This document shows, piece by piece, positions 1 through 6,514 of a stretch of DNA of 11,470 nucleotides. The stretch lies in contig JAUZQS010000334.1 in the NCBI GenBank assembly GCA_030950875.1, forward strand, positions 1 through 11,470. The letters run 5' to 3'. This DNA is from Mariprofundaceae bacterium. Lineage in GTDB: Bacteria > Pseudomonadota > Zetaproteobacteria > Mariprofundales > Mariprofundaceae. The notes under the pieces are model-generated. The model was not told the DNA's origin, ran no database searches, and worked only from the letters and a program-made list of their open reading frames with translations. A program made the translations under genes and the position numbers. Within the stretch, counting starts at the first letter, position 1. Each line of letters opens with the position of its first letter.

Positions 1-470
1 CAATAATACGAGTGCACATAATACACTTGCTGGCCCTGCAACGGTTCAAGCACGGGGTGAATTGACTTTCCGGCAGCAAAAGCCACATCATTCCAACCCA
101 TATGAGGAATTTTAAAGCCGCGCTCGGGATGCGATTCCGGAAAATGTTTCACCGTGCCAGGAATAATATTTAACCCCTGATGCAAGCCAAATTCATGCGA
201 GGCTGTCATCAACACCTGCATACCCAAACAAATACCTAAAAAAGGCATGCCTTGCTTGAGTTGTTCTGCAATCGCCACGTCCAAGCCTGTTTTCTTTAGA
301 GCCGTCATACAATCACGAAACGCTCCCACACCAGGCAACACGACACGCTCATAATCCTTTAACGCATCGGCATCGTTGACCAACTCAACATTAGCGCCCA
401 CTTTTTCCAACGCTTTGGCAACAGAATGTAAATTTCCCATGCCATAATCAATCAATGCGAGCTTTGGCAT
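1..470 (-). CDS. hisH: Imidazole glycerol phosphate synthase, glutamine amidotransferase subunit HisH (partial; C-terminus beyond left edge)
   Basis: HisH hydrolyses glutamine and passes the ammonia to HisF, which forms imidazole glycerol phosphate and AICAR in histidine synthesis (cytoplasmic HisHF heterodimer). About 156 residues are present from ATG at 470. Visible class I amidotransferase features are the N-terminal IDYGMGNLHS, the VVLPGVGAF oxyanion-side motif (residues 43-51), the nucleophile elbow GICLGMQ with Cys81, and YYVHSYY at the left edge. The downstream catalytic His-Glu pair lies outside the window. The start is 3 bases after the hisB stop. Only a weak, distant AAAGG precedes it, so translation probably depends on coupling to hisB. 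By analogy with related clusters hisA and hisF may follow, but this cannot be seen. The family call is secure. Confidence 0.95.
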   Translation of the reverse strand, partial: MPKLALIDYGMGNLHSVAKALEKVGANVELVNDADALKDYERVVLPGVGAFRDCMTALKKTGLDVAIAEQLKQGMPFLGICLGMQVLMTASHEFGLHQGLNIIPGTVKHFPESHPERGFKIPHMGWNDVAFAAGKSIHPVLEPLQGQQVYYVHSYY

Positions 471-473
471 GGG

Positions 474-1073
474 TTATAGCGAACCTTTGGTCGATGGAAT
501 ACCAGTTTGGCGACTATCAAATTCAACAGCCATACGTAAAGCACGGCCAAATGCCTTGAATACTGTTTCAATAATATGATGATTATTAGCACCACGTAGA
601 TTATCAATATGTATGGTAATACGACCATGATTGCTTACCGCTTGGAAAAACTCTTTAAACAAATCAATATCAAAGCCACCCACTGTCTCTTTGGGGAAAT
701 CGATATGATACTCCAAGCCGGGACGACCTGAAAAATCTAGAACCACCCGCGATAATGCTTCATCAAGCGGAACATACGCATGACCATAACGCACAATACC
801 TGACTTATCGCCCACCGCCTCGCGCAAGGCCTCACCCAAACAAATACCAATATCTTCAACCGTATGATGGTCATCAATTTCACGGTCACCCTTGGCGTTA
901 ACGGTTAAATCAATCAGGCCATGACGAGAGATTTGCTCCAACATATGATCCAAAAATGCAATCGATGAATTTAATTCAGCTTTACCACTACCATCCAAAT
1001 CAAGACTTAATTTGATGGATGTTTCTTTGGTACTACGTTCAATCTGCGCCGTTCGCTTCACACTAAGACTCAT
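474..1073 (-). CDS. hisB: Imidazoleglycerol-phosphate dehydratase HisB (monofunctional)
   Basis: HisB removes water from imidazole glycerol phosphate to give imidazole acetol phosphate; the enzyme is a cytoplasmic Mn-dependent 24-mer. The 199 residues are the usual length of the monofunctional enzyme. Metal-binding motifs are intact: [13 protein letters not shown] (residues 40-52), [10 protein letters not shown] (67-76) and NNHHIIE (163-169); the VPLDEALSR segment (101-109) is also typical. There is no N-terminal HAD phosphatase domain like that of the bifunctional E. coli HisB, so histidinol phosphate must be dephosphorylated by a separate enzyme not seen here. The ATG overlaps the hisC stop in an ATGA junction, and GAGAGG about 8 bases upstream, inside hisC, is a plausible ribosome binding site. 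Confidence 0.97.
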   Translation of the reverse strand: MSLSVKRTAQIERSTKETSIKLSLDLDGSGKAELNSSIAFLDHMLEQISRHGLIDLTVNAKGDREIDDHHTVEDIGICLGEALREAVGDKSGIVRYGHAYVPLDEALSRVVLDFSGRPGLEYHIDFPKETVGGFDIDLFKEFFQAVSNHGRITIHIDNLRGANNHHIIETVFKAFGRALRMAVEFDSRQTGIPSTKGSL

Positions 1074-2104
1074 ACCATAACCTCTCGAAGCGCAACAAGT
1101 AGCGCATTATTTTCATCTTTACTACCAACTGTAATACGCAAACACTGACGCAACAAACCACCATGTGCATGCATATTCTTAATTAGAATACCGCCCGTTT
1201 TCAAAGCCTCAAACACGCTATCGGCATCTTTCACACGTATTAAAATAAAATTAGCCTGTGAAGGAAAGACTTCAACGCCATCCAAAGCCATCAAGGATGC
1301 CGTCATACGGTTTCGCTCAAAACAAATATCCCGCGCTTGCTTTTGAAACACATCACTATGCTGCAAGAAAAAACGTGCCGAGGCCTGTGTTAGACTGTTA
1401 ATATTATATGGCATGCGCACCTTGTTTAAATCCGCGATAAACCCTGCCTCACCCAACAAATAGCCCAAGCGCAAACCTGCCCATCCAAGCTTAGAAAAGG
1501 TACGTAACACCACCACATTCGGTGCAATCAAATGTGTATGCGTACGTTCTGAAAAGGGCGCATATGCTTCATCAATCACCACCAAACCATTAAACCCTTT
1601 GGTGATTTTCACAATCGTTTCTTCTGGATAAAGATTACCCGTAGGGTTATTCGGGCATGCCAAAAATGCCATGATTGCCTTTTCACGCGCACACAGTTTC
1701 AAAAACTGATCTGCATCCAACGAAAAATCTTTTGCAAGCGGAACGCTTGCCACCGAACGCTTCAACCACCGTGAAATAAGCTCATACATTACAAATGTCG
1801 GTGCTGGCGTGACACAAACGCCAGGTTCATTGGCAAGCAACAACATTTGAATGATTTCATCTGAACCATTACCCAACAGCACTTGCTCTGCCTGCAAACC
1901 CTCTTGCTTGGCAATTTGCTCACGCAAGCCCTGCATATCCGCATCGGGGTAACGATTAATCTCAACCTGTGCCAACTCATTTACCCACGCTTCACGCAAA
2001 TCATCAGGTAATGAAAATGGATTTTCCATGGCATCAAGTTTTATCAAGCCTGTCGAGTCAGGTACATGATAAGCCGCCAGTGCTTTAATATCTTTCCGAA
2101 TCAT
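1070..2104 (-). CDS. hisC: Histidinol-phosphate aminotransferase HisC
   Basis: A PLP-dependent class I/II (fold type I) aminotransferase that converts imidazole acetol phosphate and glutamate to histidinol phosphate and 2-oxoglutarate. The 344 residues match the family. Visible features are the substrate-side LDAMENPF (residues 23-30), LGNGSDEII (77-85) for cofactor phosphate contacts, PNNPTGN (151-157), VIDEAYAPF (176-184) with the pyridine-binding Asp178 and Tyr181, the Schiff-base Lys205 in [15 protein letters not shown], and the C-terminal LRITVG with the carboxylate-binding Arg323. The ATG overlaps the hisD stop (ATGA). AAGGA lies about 6 bases upstream, inside the hisD end, and supports this start. 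HisC paralogues can act on aromatic amino acids or cobalamin precursors, but the his-cluster position makes the histidine role clear. Confidence 0.97.
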   Translation of the reverse strand: MIRKDIKALAAYHVPDSTGLIKLDAMENPFSLPDDLREAWVNELAQVEINRYPDADMQGLREQIAKQEGLQAEQVLLGNGSDEIIQMLLLANEPGVCVTPAPTFVMYELISRWLKRSVASVPLAKDFSLDADQFLKLCAREKAIMAFLACPNNPTGNLYPEETIVKITKGFNGLVVIDEAYAPFSERTHTHLIAPNVVVLRTFSKLGWAGLRLGYLLGEAGFIADLNKVRMPYNINSLTQASARFFLQHSDVFQKQARDICFERNRMTASLMALDGVEVFPSQANFILIRVKDADSVFEALKTGGILIKNMHAHGGLLRQCLRITVGSKDENNALLVALREVMV

Positions 2105-3402
2105 TGAATATCCTTCAAACGAAGTTCCAAGGTTAAAGCATGCGCATGCAAACCTTCACAATGCGCCAAATGTACTGCTGCGGCACCAATATTCTTCACA
2201 CCCTCGGATGTCGCACGAATCACACTACTACGTTTCTGAAAATCATATACACCCAACGGGCTAGAAAAACGTGCCGTACGATTGGTTGGCAACACATGGT
2301 TTGGCCCTGCCACATAATCACCCAATGCTTCTGGCACATAATGTCCCATAAAAATCGCCCCTGCGTGACGAATACGCGGCAATAAGGCATCGGGATCTTC
2401 CACGGCCAACTCCAAATGCTCTGGGGCAATAATATTCACAATTTCAGCTGCCTGCTCCAAGCTATCGGCAAGAATCAATGCGCCATGCGTCTCAACCGAA
2501 GCACGGGCAATAGCCTGCCTTGGCAGATTTTGCAGATGTTTCTCAATATGCTCAGCCACTTCATCCAACAAGGCTGCATCCGTCGATATCAAAATACTCT
2601 GAGCAGCTTCATCATGTTCAGCTTGTGATAAAAAATCCGCTCCCAACCACTCAGGGTTTCCACTATCCACAATCATGGCAATTTCAGATGGACCAGCAAT
2701 CATATCGATACCACATGTGCCGAATACTTGGCGCTTCGCCGCTGCTACAAATTTATTGCCTGGGCCAACAATTTTATCCACCGCTGGAATGGTTTTTGTA
2801 CCATAAGCTAGAGCCGCCACAGCTTGCGCTCCGCCCACAGCATAGCCTTCTTGCACACCTGAAATATAAGCAGCCGCCAACACCAAATCATTCATCTCAC
2901 CCGCTGGCGTAGGCACAACCATGACAATGGTTTCAACGCCTGCCACATGGGCAGGCACAGCATTCATCAATACTGAAGATGGGTATGCGGCTTTACCACC
3001 AGGCACATACAAGCCAACTTTATCCAACGCTGTAATACGCTGACCAAGTGTCATGCCTGCAGCATCCGTGTATTCCCAATCTTCTTGCGTTTGATGCTCG
3101 TGGTAAGCGCGAATACGGTCTGTTGCCAACTGTAATGCGGCACGATCTTCATCTGATACACGCTGCCATGCAGCTTCCATATGTTCACGGCTAATCACCA
3201 TGTTATCAGCACTACAGTCCCAACCATCAAATTTGGCTGTATACTCACAAAGAGCTTCATCACCACGTAACTTCACTTGCCCAAGAATATCCGCAACCAA
3301 GGCTTGAATATCCGCTCCAGTGTCTGTCTCTCTGCTTAATAGAGCATCCAATTGTGTATTAAAATCTGTCTGATTTGCATCAAGACGAAGAATATTGGCC
3401 AT
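2101..3402 (-). CDS. hisD: Histidinol dehydrogenase HisD
   Basis: A Zn- and NAD-dependent enzyme that oxidises L-histidinol through the aldehyde to L-histidine, the last two steps of the pathway. The protein has 433 residues from ATG at 3402. A TTG three bases further upstream also opens the frame, but AGGAGA sits about 5 bases before the ATG and too close to the TTG, so the ATG is chosen. Diagnostic residues are present: the GPGNKFVAAAKR signature from residue 213, Zn ligands Gln260 and His263 in SQAEHDEAAQS, the catalytic Glu328-His329 pair in APEHLEL, Asp362 in LGDY, and the Zn ligand His421 near the end. It follows hisG after a 28-base gap, the widest gap in the cluster. That gap shows a ribosome binding site but no clear promoter or terminator. 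Confidence 0.97.
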   Translation of the reverse strand: MANILRLDANQTDFNTQLDALLSRETDTGADIQALVADILGQVKLRGDEALCEYTAKFDGWDCSADNMVISREHMEAAWQRVSDEDRAALQLATDRIRAYHEHQTQEDWEYTDAAGMTLGQRITALDKVGLYVPGGKAAYPSSVLMNAVPAHVAGVETIVMVVPTPAGEMNDLVLAAAYISGVQEGYAVGGAQAVAALAYGTKTIPAVDKIVGPGNKFVAAAKRQVFGTCGIDMIAGPSEIAMIVDSGNPEWLGADFLSQAEHDEAAQSILISTDAALLDEVAEHIEKHLQNLPRQAIARASVETHGALILADSLEQAAEIVNIIAPEHLELAVEDPDALLPRIRHAGAIFMGHYVPEALGDYVAGPNHVLPTNRTARFSSPLGVYDFQKRSSVIRATSEGVKNIGAAAVHLAHCEGLHAHALTLELRLKDIQ

Positions 3403-3405
3403 CAA

Positions 3406-3416
3406 AATCTCCTAAA
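3406..3416 (-). promoter_or_regulatory. Ribosome binding site of hisD
   Basis: Read on the minus strand, this stretch contains TTAGGAGAT, a strong match to the anti-16S sequence. It lies about 5 bases before the ATG at 3402 and only about 2 before an in-frame TTG at 3405. It therefore decides the hisD start in favour of the ATG. It is one of the strongest ribosome binding sites in the cluster, which fits a gene that is not overlapped by its upstream neighbour. Confidence 0.8.
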
Positions 3417-3430
3417 GAGAACTACTTAAA

Positions 3431-4099
3431 TTATACTAATGTTTCGCGGCGCTGAACAGCCTCACGAAGCTGTTCAATAATAGGTTTTATCAGAGAGCGT
3501 TTGATCGCTGCACTGGCAGGATTCACAATCAAACGACTCGAAATATCATAAAGCGTTGTTTCTTCAACCAAGCCATTAGCACGCAATGTGCTTCCTGTTT
3601 CCACGATATCAACAATGCGCTCAGCCATGCCGACCAAAGGTGCAAGCTCCATACCACCATAAAGATGAATAATTTCAGCCTGAATACCTTGTGATAAATA
3701 ATACTGTTCCGCCAAGTTGTCATATTTGGTTGCCACACAAATGCGGCTTCCTGCTTTGGGTTTGCCTTGTTCAACAAGCTCTTTGGGACCACATACGCAA
3801 ATACGGCAACAACCAATTTTCAAATCCAACGGTTCATACACATGTGGACGGTGCTCCAGCAATAAATCTCGTCCAGAAATGCCCATATCCGCTGCGCCCT
3901 GCTCAACATAAGTACAAACATCTGCAGCACGTATAATAAGAAAACGAACCTGAGTTCCGTCAATGACAGGGCCGTCCACCATAAGTTTACGTGTTGTCTG
4001 AACATCTTCAGAAGGCGTTAGGTTGGCATATGCCAGTAAGGGCAATGTTTGCTCAAGAATACGCCCTTTGGAAAGTGCTATTGTCAACATATCAGCCAT
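3431..4099 (-). CDS. hisG: ATP phosphoribosyltransferase catalytic subunit HisG, short form
   Basis: HisG catalyses the committed step of histidine synthesis: ATP plus PRPP give phosphoribosyl-ATP and pyrophosphate. The 222 residues comprise only the catalytic periplasmic-binding-protein-like domains. The C-terminal regulatory domain of the long (~300 residue) form is absent. Recognisable parts are LTIALSKGRI at the N-terminus, GPVIDGTQVRF, the DMGISGRDLLLE segment (residues 71-82), and the PRPP-binding loop from Glu160 through DIVETGSTLRANGL. Short-form enzymes are known to work as HisG-HisZ hetero-octamers, with HisZ conferring histidine feedback; hisZ is not in this window. The ATG at 4099 overlaps the murA stop by 8 bases, with AGGTG about 10 bases upstream. 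An alternative ATG at 4090 would give MLTIALSKGR and cannot be excluded. Cysteines at 97, 98, 101 and 103 form an unusual cluster. Confidence 0.95.
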   Translation of the reverse strand: MADMLTIALSKGRILEQTLPLLAYANLTPSEDVQTTRKLMVDGPVIDGTQVRFLIIRAADVCTYVEQGAADMGISGRDLLLEHRPHVYEPLDLKIGCCRICVCGPKELVEQGKPKAGSRICVATKYDNLAEQYYLSQGIQAEIIHLYGGMELAPLVGMAERIVDIVETGSTLRANGLVEETTLYDISSRLIVNPASAAIKRSLIKPIIEQLREAVQRRETLV

Positions 4100-5390
4100 A
4101 AAAATTCGGCACCTGTGGAATCATTTGCTCGCTGCTGCTATGACGCTCAATATTCGCCCCTAGCTTGCGTAATTTTTCTTCAATACGCTCATAACCACGG
4201 TCAATATGGTATACGCGCGAAATTTTAGTCTCACCTTCTGCTGCCAGTCCTGCAAGAACCAAACTCGCCGAAGCGCGTAAATCTGTTGCCATCACTTCTG
4301 CCCCCGAGAGTTTCTCAATACCTCGTACAATCGCCAAATGCCCATCAAGGCGAATATCCGCCCCCATACGCACCAACTCTTGCACATGCATAAACCGATT
4401 TTCGAAAATTGTTTCACTAATCGTACTTGTACCATCCGCCAAACACATCATTGCCATAAATTGGGCTTGTAAATCTGTTGGAAACCCAGGGTGCGGCATG
4501 GTACTTACATCGGTGGCACGCAAACGCGTCGGTGCGGCGCAACGAATCCAATCTTTACCTGTTTCAACCTCGCCACCACACACGCGAACCTGAGCAAGAA
4601 ATGCCTCCAAATCTTGCGGCACACTGTTGGTAACAGTGACATCGCCACCCGTAATCAATCCCGCTGCCAAATAGGTCGCAGTCTCAATACGGTCTGGAAT
4701 CGCTGTAATTTCACCACCAGAGATACTTTCAACACCCTGAATAACAATACGATGTGTGCCATCGCCTTCAATCTTTGCTCCTAAACTACGCAATGAATCC
4801 GCCAAATTCACCACCTCAGGTTCAGCAGCAGCATTTTCCATCACGGTTTCACCCTTGGCCAAGATAGCTGCCATCATCAAGTTTTCAGTCCCTGTTACCG
4901 TAACCTGATCAAAAACAATATGCGCACCATGCAAACCATTGGGCGCATCTGCTTCTATATAACCGTGCTCAACAGTAATCACCGCGCCCATCGCCTCAAG
5001 CCCTTTTAAATGCATATCAATGGGCCGCGCACCAATAGCACAGCCACCAGGAAGACTCACTTTGGCATGCCCAAAACGGGTTAATAGCGGACCCAAAACC
5101 AAGGCTGATGCCCGCATAGTTTTTACCAATTCATAAGGCGCAATGGGTTTATCAGCCCCTCGACTATCAATATGCAAGCGGGACTGATCATCAAACGTCA
5201 CTTCCGCGCCTTGATGAGCAATCAACGTCATCATGGTGGTAATATCTTTCAAATGCGGAATACGACTATAGATAACAGGGCCGTCTGCCAAAATTGCGGC
5301 CGCCAACAATGGTAGCGCTGCATTTTTTGCACCACTGGCTTCCACCACACCTTTTAATGGCTTGCCGCCATGAATGATAATTGATTCCAT
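4092..5390 (-). CDS. murA: UDP-N-acetylglucosamine 1-carboxyvinyltransferase MurA
   Basis: MurA transfers enolpyruvate from PEP to UDP-GlcNAc, the first committed step of peptidoglycan synthesis, in the cytoplasm; it is the fosfomycin target. From ATG at 5390 (MESIIIHGGKPLKG) the protein has 432 residues, slightly longer than the ~419 of E. coli, mainly from a C-terminal tail after RKLGANIE. Lys22-Asn23 in SGAKNAALPL and the catalytic-loop Cys117 in LPGGCAIGARPID are intact; the Cys predicts a fosfomycin-sensitive type. FPTDLQAQF holds the conserved catalytic Asp. The frame is open further upstream, with an ATG at 5420 and a TTG at 5429. Homology favours 5390, yet no candidate has a clear ribosome binding site. 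The stop overlaps hisG, which makes murA the promoter-proximal gene of the histidine cluster. Confidence 0.95.
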   Translation of the reverse strand: MESIIIHGGKPLKGVVEASGAKNAALPLLAAAILADGPVIYSRIPHLKDITTMMTLIAHQGAEVTFDDQSRLHIDSRGADKPIAPYELVKTMRASALVLGPLLTRFGHAKVSLPGGCAIGARPIDMHLKGLEAMGAVITVEHGYIEADAPNGLHGAHIVFDQVTVTGTENLMMAAILAKGETVMENAAAEPEVVNLADSLRSLGAKIEGDGTHRIVIQGVESISGGEITAIPDRIETATYLAAGLITGGDVTVTNSVPQDLEAFLAQVRVCGGEVETGKDWIRCAAPTRLRATDVSTMPHPGFPTDLQAQFMAMMCLADGTSTISETIFENRFMHVQELVRMGADIRLDGHLAIVRGIEKLSGAEVMATDLRASASLVLAGLAAEGETKISRVYHIDRGYERIEEKLRKLGANIERHSSSEQMIPQVPNFYG

Positions 5391-5424
5391 AAGGGCGCGC
5401 ACGCTAACGGTTGCTTGCATTGCT

Positions 5425-5460
5425 AACAATCATTTTACTCACAAACAAAATCACAAGAAG
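5425..5460 (-). promoter_or_regulatory. Possible weak promoter for murA-his operon
   Basis: On the minus strand, TAAAAT (5437 down to 5432) resembles a -10 box and would start transcription near 5425, giving a leader of about 35 bases before the ATG at 5390. The hexamer 16 bases upstream (TTCTTG) is a poor -35, so the call rests almost entirely on the -10 and on position. It lies just beside the -35 of the opposing rplM promoter. An unrecognised promoter type, or transcription from elsewhere, remains possible. Confidence 0.25.
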
Positions 5461-5463
5461 CGT

Positions 5464-5498
5464 TTGACATGCTGCACAGCCGTTATACACTGCGCCGC
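5464..5498 (+). promoter_or_regulatory. Promoter of rplM-rpsI
   Basis: A perfect -35 box TTGACA (5464-5469) is followed after 16 bases by TACACT (5486-5491), which keeps the key T, A and final T of a sigma-70 -10 box. An overlapping TATACA lies only 14 bases away and is less well spaced. The predicted start is near 5498, giving a leader of about 53 bases. The stretch directly after the -10 (5492-5500) is entirely G and C. Such a discriminator is typical of ribosomal promoters that are repressed by ppGpp and DksA; that regulation is inferred. Confidence 0.65.
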
Positions 5499-5541
5499 CC
5501 ATCGAGCTTCGTCTTGTTTGGATTTGATTTGTTTTATCTAT

Positions 5542-5545
5542 GGAG
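5542..5545 (+). promoter_or_regulatory. Ribosome binding site deciding the rplM start
   Basis: GGAG at 5542-5545 lies 6 bases before the ATG at 5552. It overlaps the final base of an in-frame ATG at 5540, so that upstream ATG would itself lie within the ribosome-binding site. Together with the family's usual N-terminus this selects 5552. Confidence 0.75.
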
Positions 5546-5551
5546 ATCACC

Positions 5552-5983
5552 ATGAGCACATGGACTGTCCGCCCTGGCGACATTGAACGGAAATGGTATA
5601 TTGTTGACGCTCAGGATTTTATTCTGGGTCGCCTATCTACCGAAGTAGCAAAAATTTTGCGTGGCAAACACCGCCCACAATACACACCGCATGCAGATTG
5701 TGGTGATCATGTTATTGTGATTAACGCTGAAAAAATAAAAGTTACTGGCCGTAAAGAAGCACAGAAGACATATTATCGTCACTCGCAATATGCGGGCGGC
5801 TTGAAAAGCATTACGCTTGAAAAACAACGTGAGCGCTTCCCTGAACGCATCATTGAATTGGCTATAAAAGGTATGATGCCGAAGAATCCATTGGGTCGTT
5901 CTATGTTGAAAAAATTAAAAGTTTACGCGGGTAGCGATCACCCACACGCAGCTCAGCAGCCTGAAGCTCTGAAGCTGAACTAA
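5552..5983 (+). CDS. rplM: 50S ribosomal protein L13
   Basis: A structural protein of the large ribosomal subunit that binds 23S rRNA early in assembly. The 143 residues match the family (142 in E. coli). The sequence follows L13 throughout: [19 protein letters not shown] near the N-terminus, [49 protein letters not shown] and the terminal [18 protein letters not shown]. The start at 5552 is set by the GGAG site and by alignment; ATG at 5540 would add four residues. rpsI follows after 12 bases, the standard bacterial L13-S9 operon. In E. coli L13 represses its own operon through the leader; the roughly 53-base leader here could serve the same purpose, but I see no convincing structure in it. 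Confidence 0.98.
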   Translation: MSTWTVRPGDIERKWYIVDAQDFILGRLSTEVAKILRGKHRPQYTPHADCGDHVIVINAEKIKVTGRKEAQKTYYRHSQYAGGLKSITLEKQRERFPERIIELAIKGMMPKNPLGRSMLKKLKVYAGSDHPHAAQQPEALKLN

Positions 5984-5995
5984 GAGGTTATTAAA

Positions 5996-6388
5996 ATGGC
6001 AGACAACTTTATCCGCGGCACTGGTCGTCGCAAACGCAGCATCGCGCGTGTAATGCTTAAATCTGGTTCTGGTCAGATTGAAGTAAATGGCCGCAGCATG
6101 GAAAACTATTTCCCGATTGAAATCATTCGTCAGGAAGCATTACGCCCATTGGCATTGACTGAAACCAGCGGCAGCGTTGATATTCGTATTAATGTACATG
6201 GCGGTGGCGTTTCAGGCCAAGCTGGTGCAATTCGTCATGGCATTGCTCGTGCTTTGCTTGAATATGATTCAGCATTCCGTCCGAAATTGAAAGAAGTCGG
6301 TTACTTAACACGTGATGCACGTAAAGTTGAACGTAAGAAGGCTGGTCTTAAAAAGGCTAGGCGCGCTCCACAGTTCTCCAAACGTTAA
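5996..6388 (+). CDS. rpsI: 30S ribosomal protein S9
   Basis: A structural protein of the small subunit whose C-terminal tail reaches the P-site tRNA. The 130 residues equal the E. coli length. Diagnostic parts are [12 protein letters not shown] near the N-terminus, [11 protein letters not shown], the glycine-rich [22 protein letters not shown] and the very basic tail ending PQFSKR. The terminal Lys-Arg that contacts tRNA is intact. GAGGT at 5984-5988, 7 bases before the ATG and directly after the rplM stop, is a good ribosome binding site. The gene is cotranscribed with rplM and followed within about 25 bases by an intrinsic terminator. Confidence 0.98.
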   Translation: MADNFIRGTGRRKRSIARVMLKSGSGQIEVNGRSMENYFPIEIIRQEALRPLALTETSGSVDIRINVHGGGVSGQAGAIRHGIARALLEYDSAFRPKLKEVGYLTRDARKVERKKAGLKKARRAPQFSKR

Positions 6389-6410
6389 TCGCGATTTATC
6401 GAAACTCTTT

Positions 6411-6440
6411 AAAAGGAAGGCTTCACAGCCTTCCTTTTTT
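6411..6440 (+). terminator. Rho-independent terminator of rplM-rpsI
   Basis: A perfect 12-base inverted repeat (6411-6422 with 6427-6438, arms AAAAGGAAGGCT and AGCCTTCCTTTT) encloses the tetraloop TCAC. The right arm runs into six consecutive T (6435-6440) and then ATTT. It lies 23 bases after the rpsI stop and ends the ribosomal transcript before the kinase gene, so the kinase needs its own promoter. Confidence 0.95.
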
Positions 6441-6477
6441 ATTTGCATTGCAAAACTATTCTTTCTTACCTACTTAT

Positions 6478-6514
6478 TTCACTTTTATTCATGGCTAACC
6501 TATAATCCATACCA
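6478..6514 (+). promoter_or_regulatory. Promoter of the histidine kinase gene, predicted to give a leaderless mRNA
   Basis: A perfect -10 box TATAAT (6501-6506) is preceded, at the ideal 17-base spacing, by TTCACT (6478-6483), which matches four of six -35 positions. Seven bases separate the -10 from A6514, the first base of the kinase ATG, so the usual start position falls on or within a base or two of the start codon. No Shine-Dalgarno-like sequence lies between 6490 and 6513. The promoter sits after the terminator at 6411-6440. Confidence 0.6.

Noticed and set aside
2520..2912. A 130-codon open frame on the plus strand
   Set aside because: It lies wholly antisense to hisD, whose motifs are intact. 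Its translation has low-complexity His, Pro and Gln content and resembles no protein domain.
4491..4784. A 97-codon plus-strand open frame
   Set aside because: It is antisense to murA, with shadow-like composition and no start signal.
5484..5489. TATACA as the rplM -10 box
   Set aside because: It is a better hexamer than TACACT but lies only 14 bases from TTGACA. The overlapping TACACT at 16 bases fits sigma-70 geometry better.
5540..5551. Upstream ATG for rplM
   Set aside because: It overlaps the ribosome binding site itself and would add four residues not found in typical L13.
6491..6505. Four-codon frame (M-A-N-L-stop) just before the kinase gene
   Set aside because: It overlaps the predicted -10 box and would not be transcribed from the promoter that I support, and it has no ribosome binding site.
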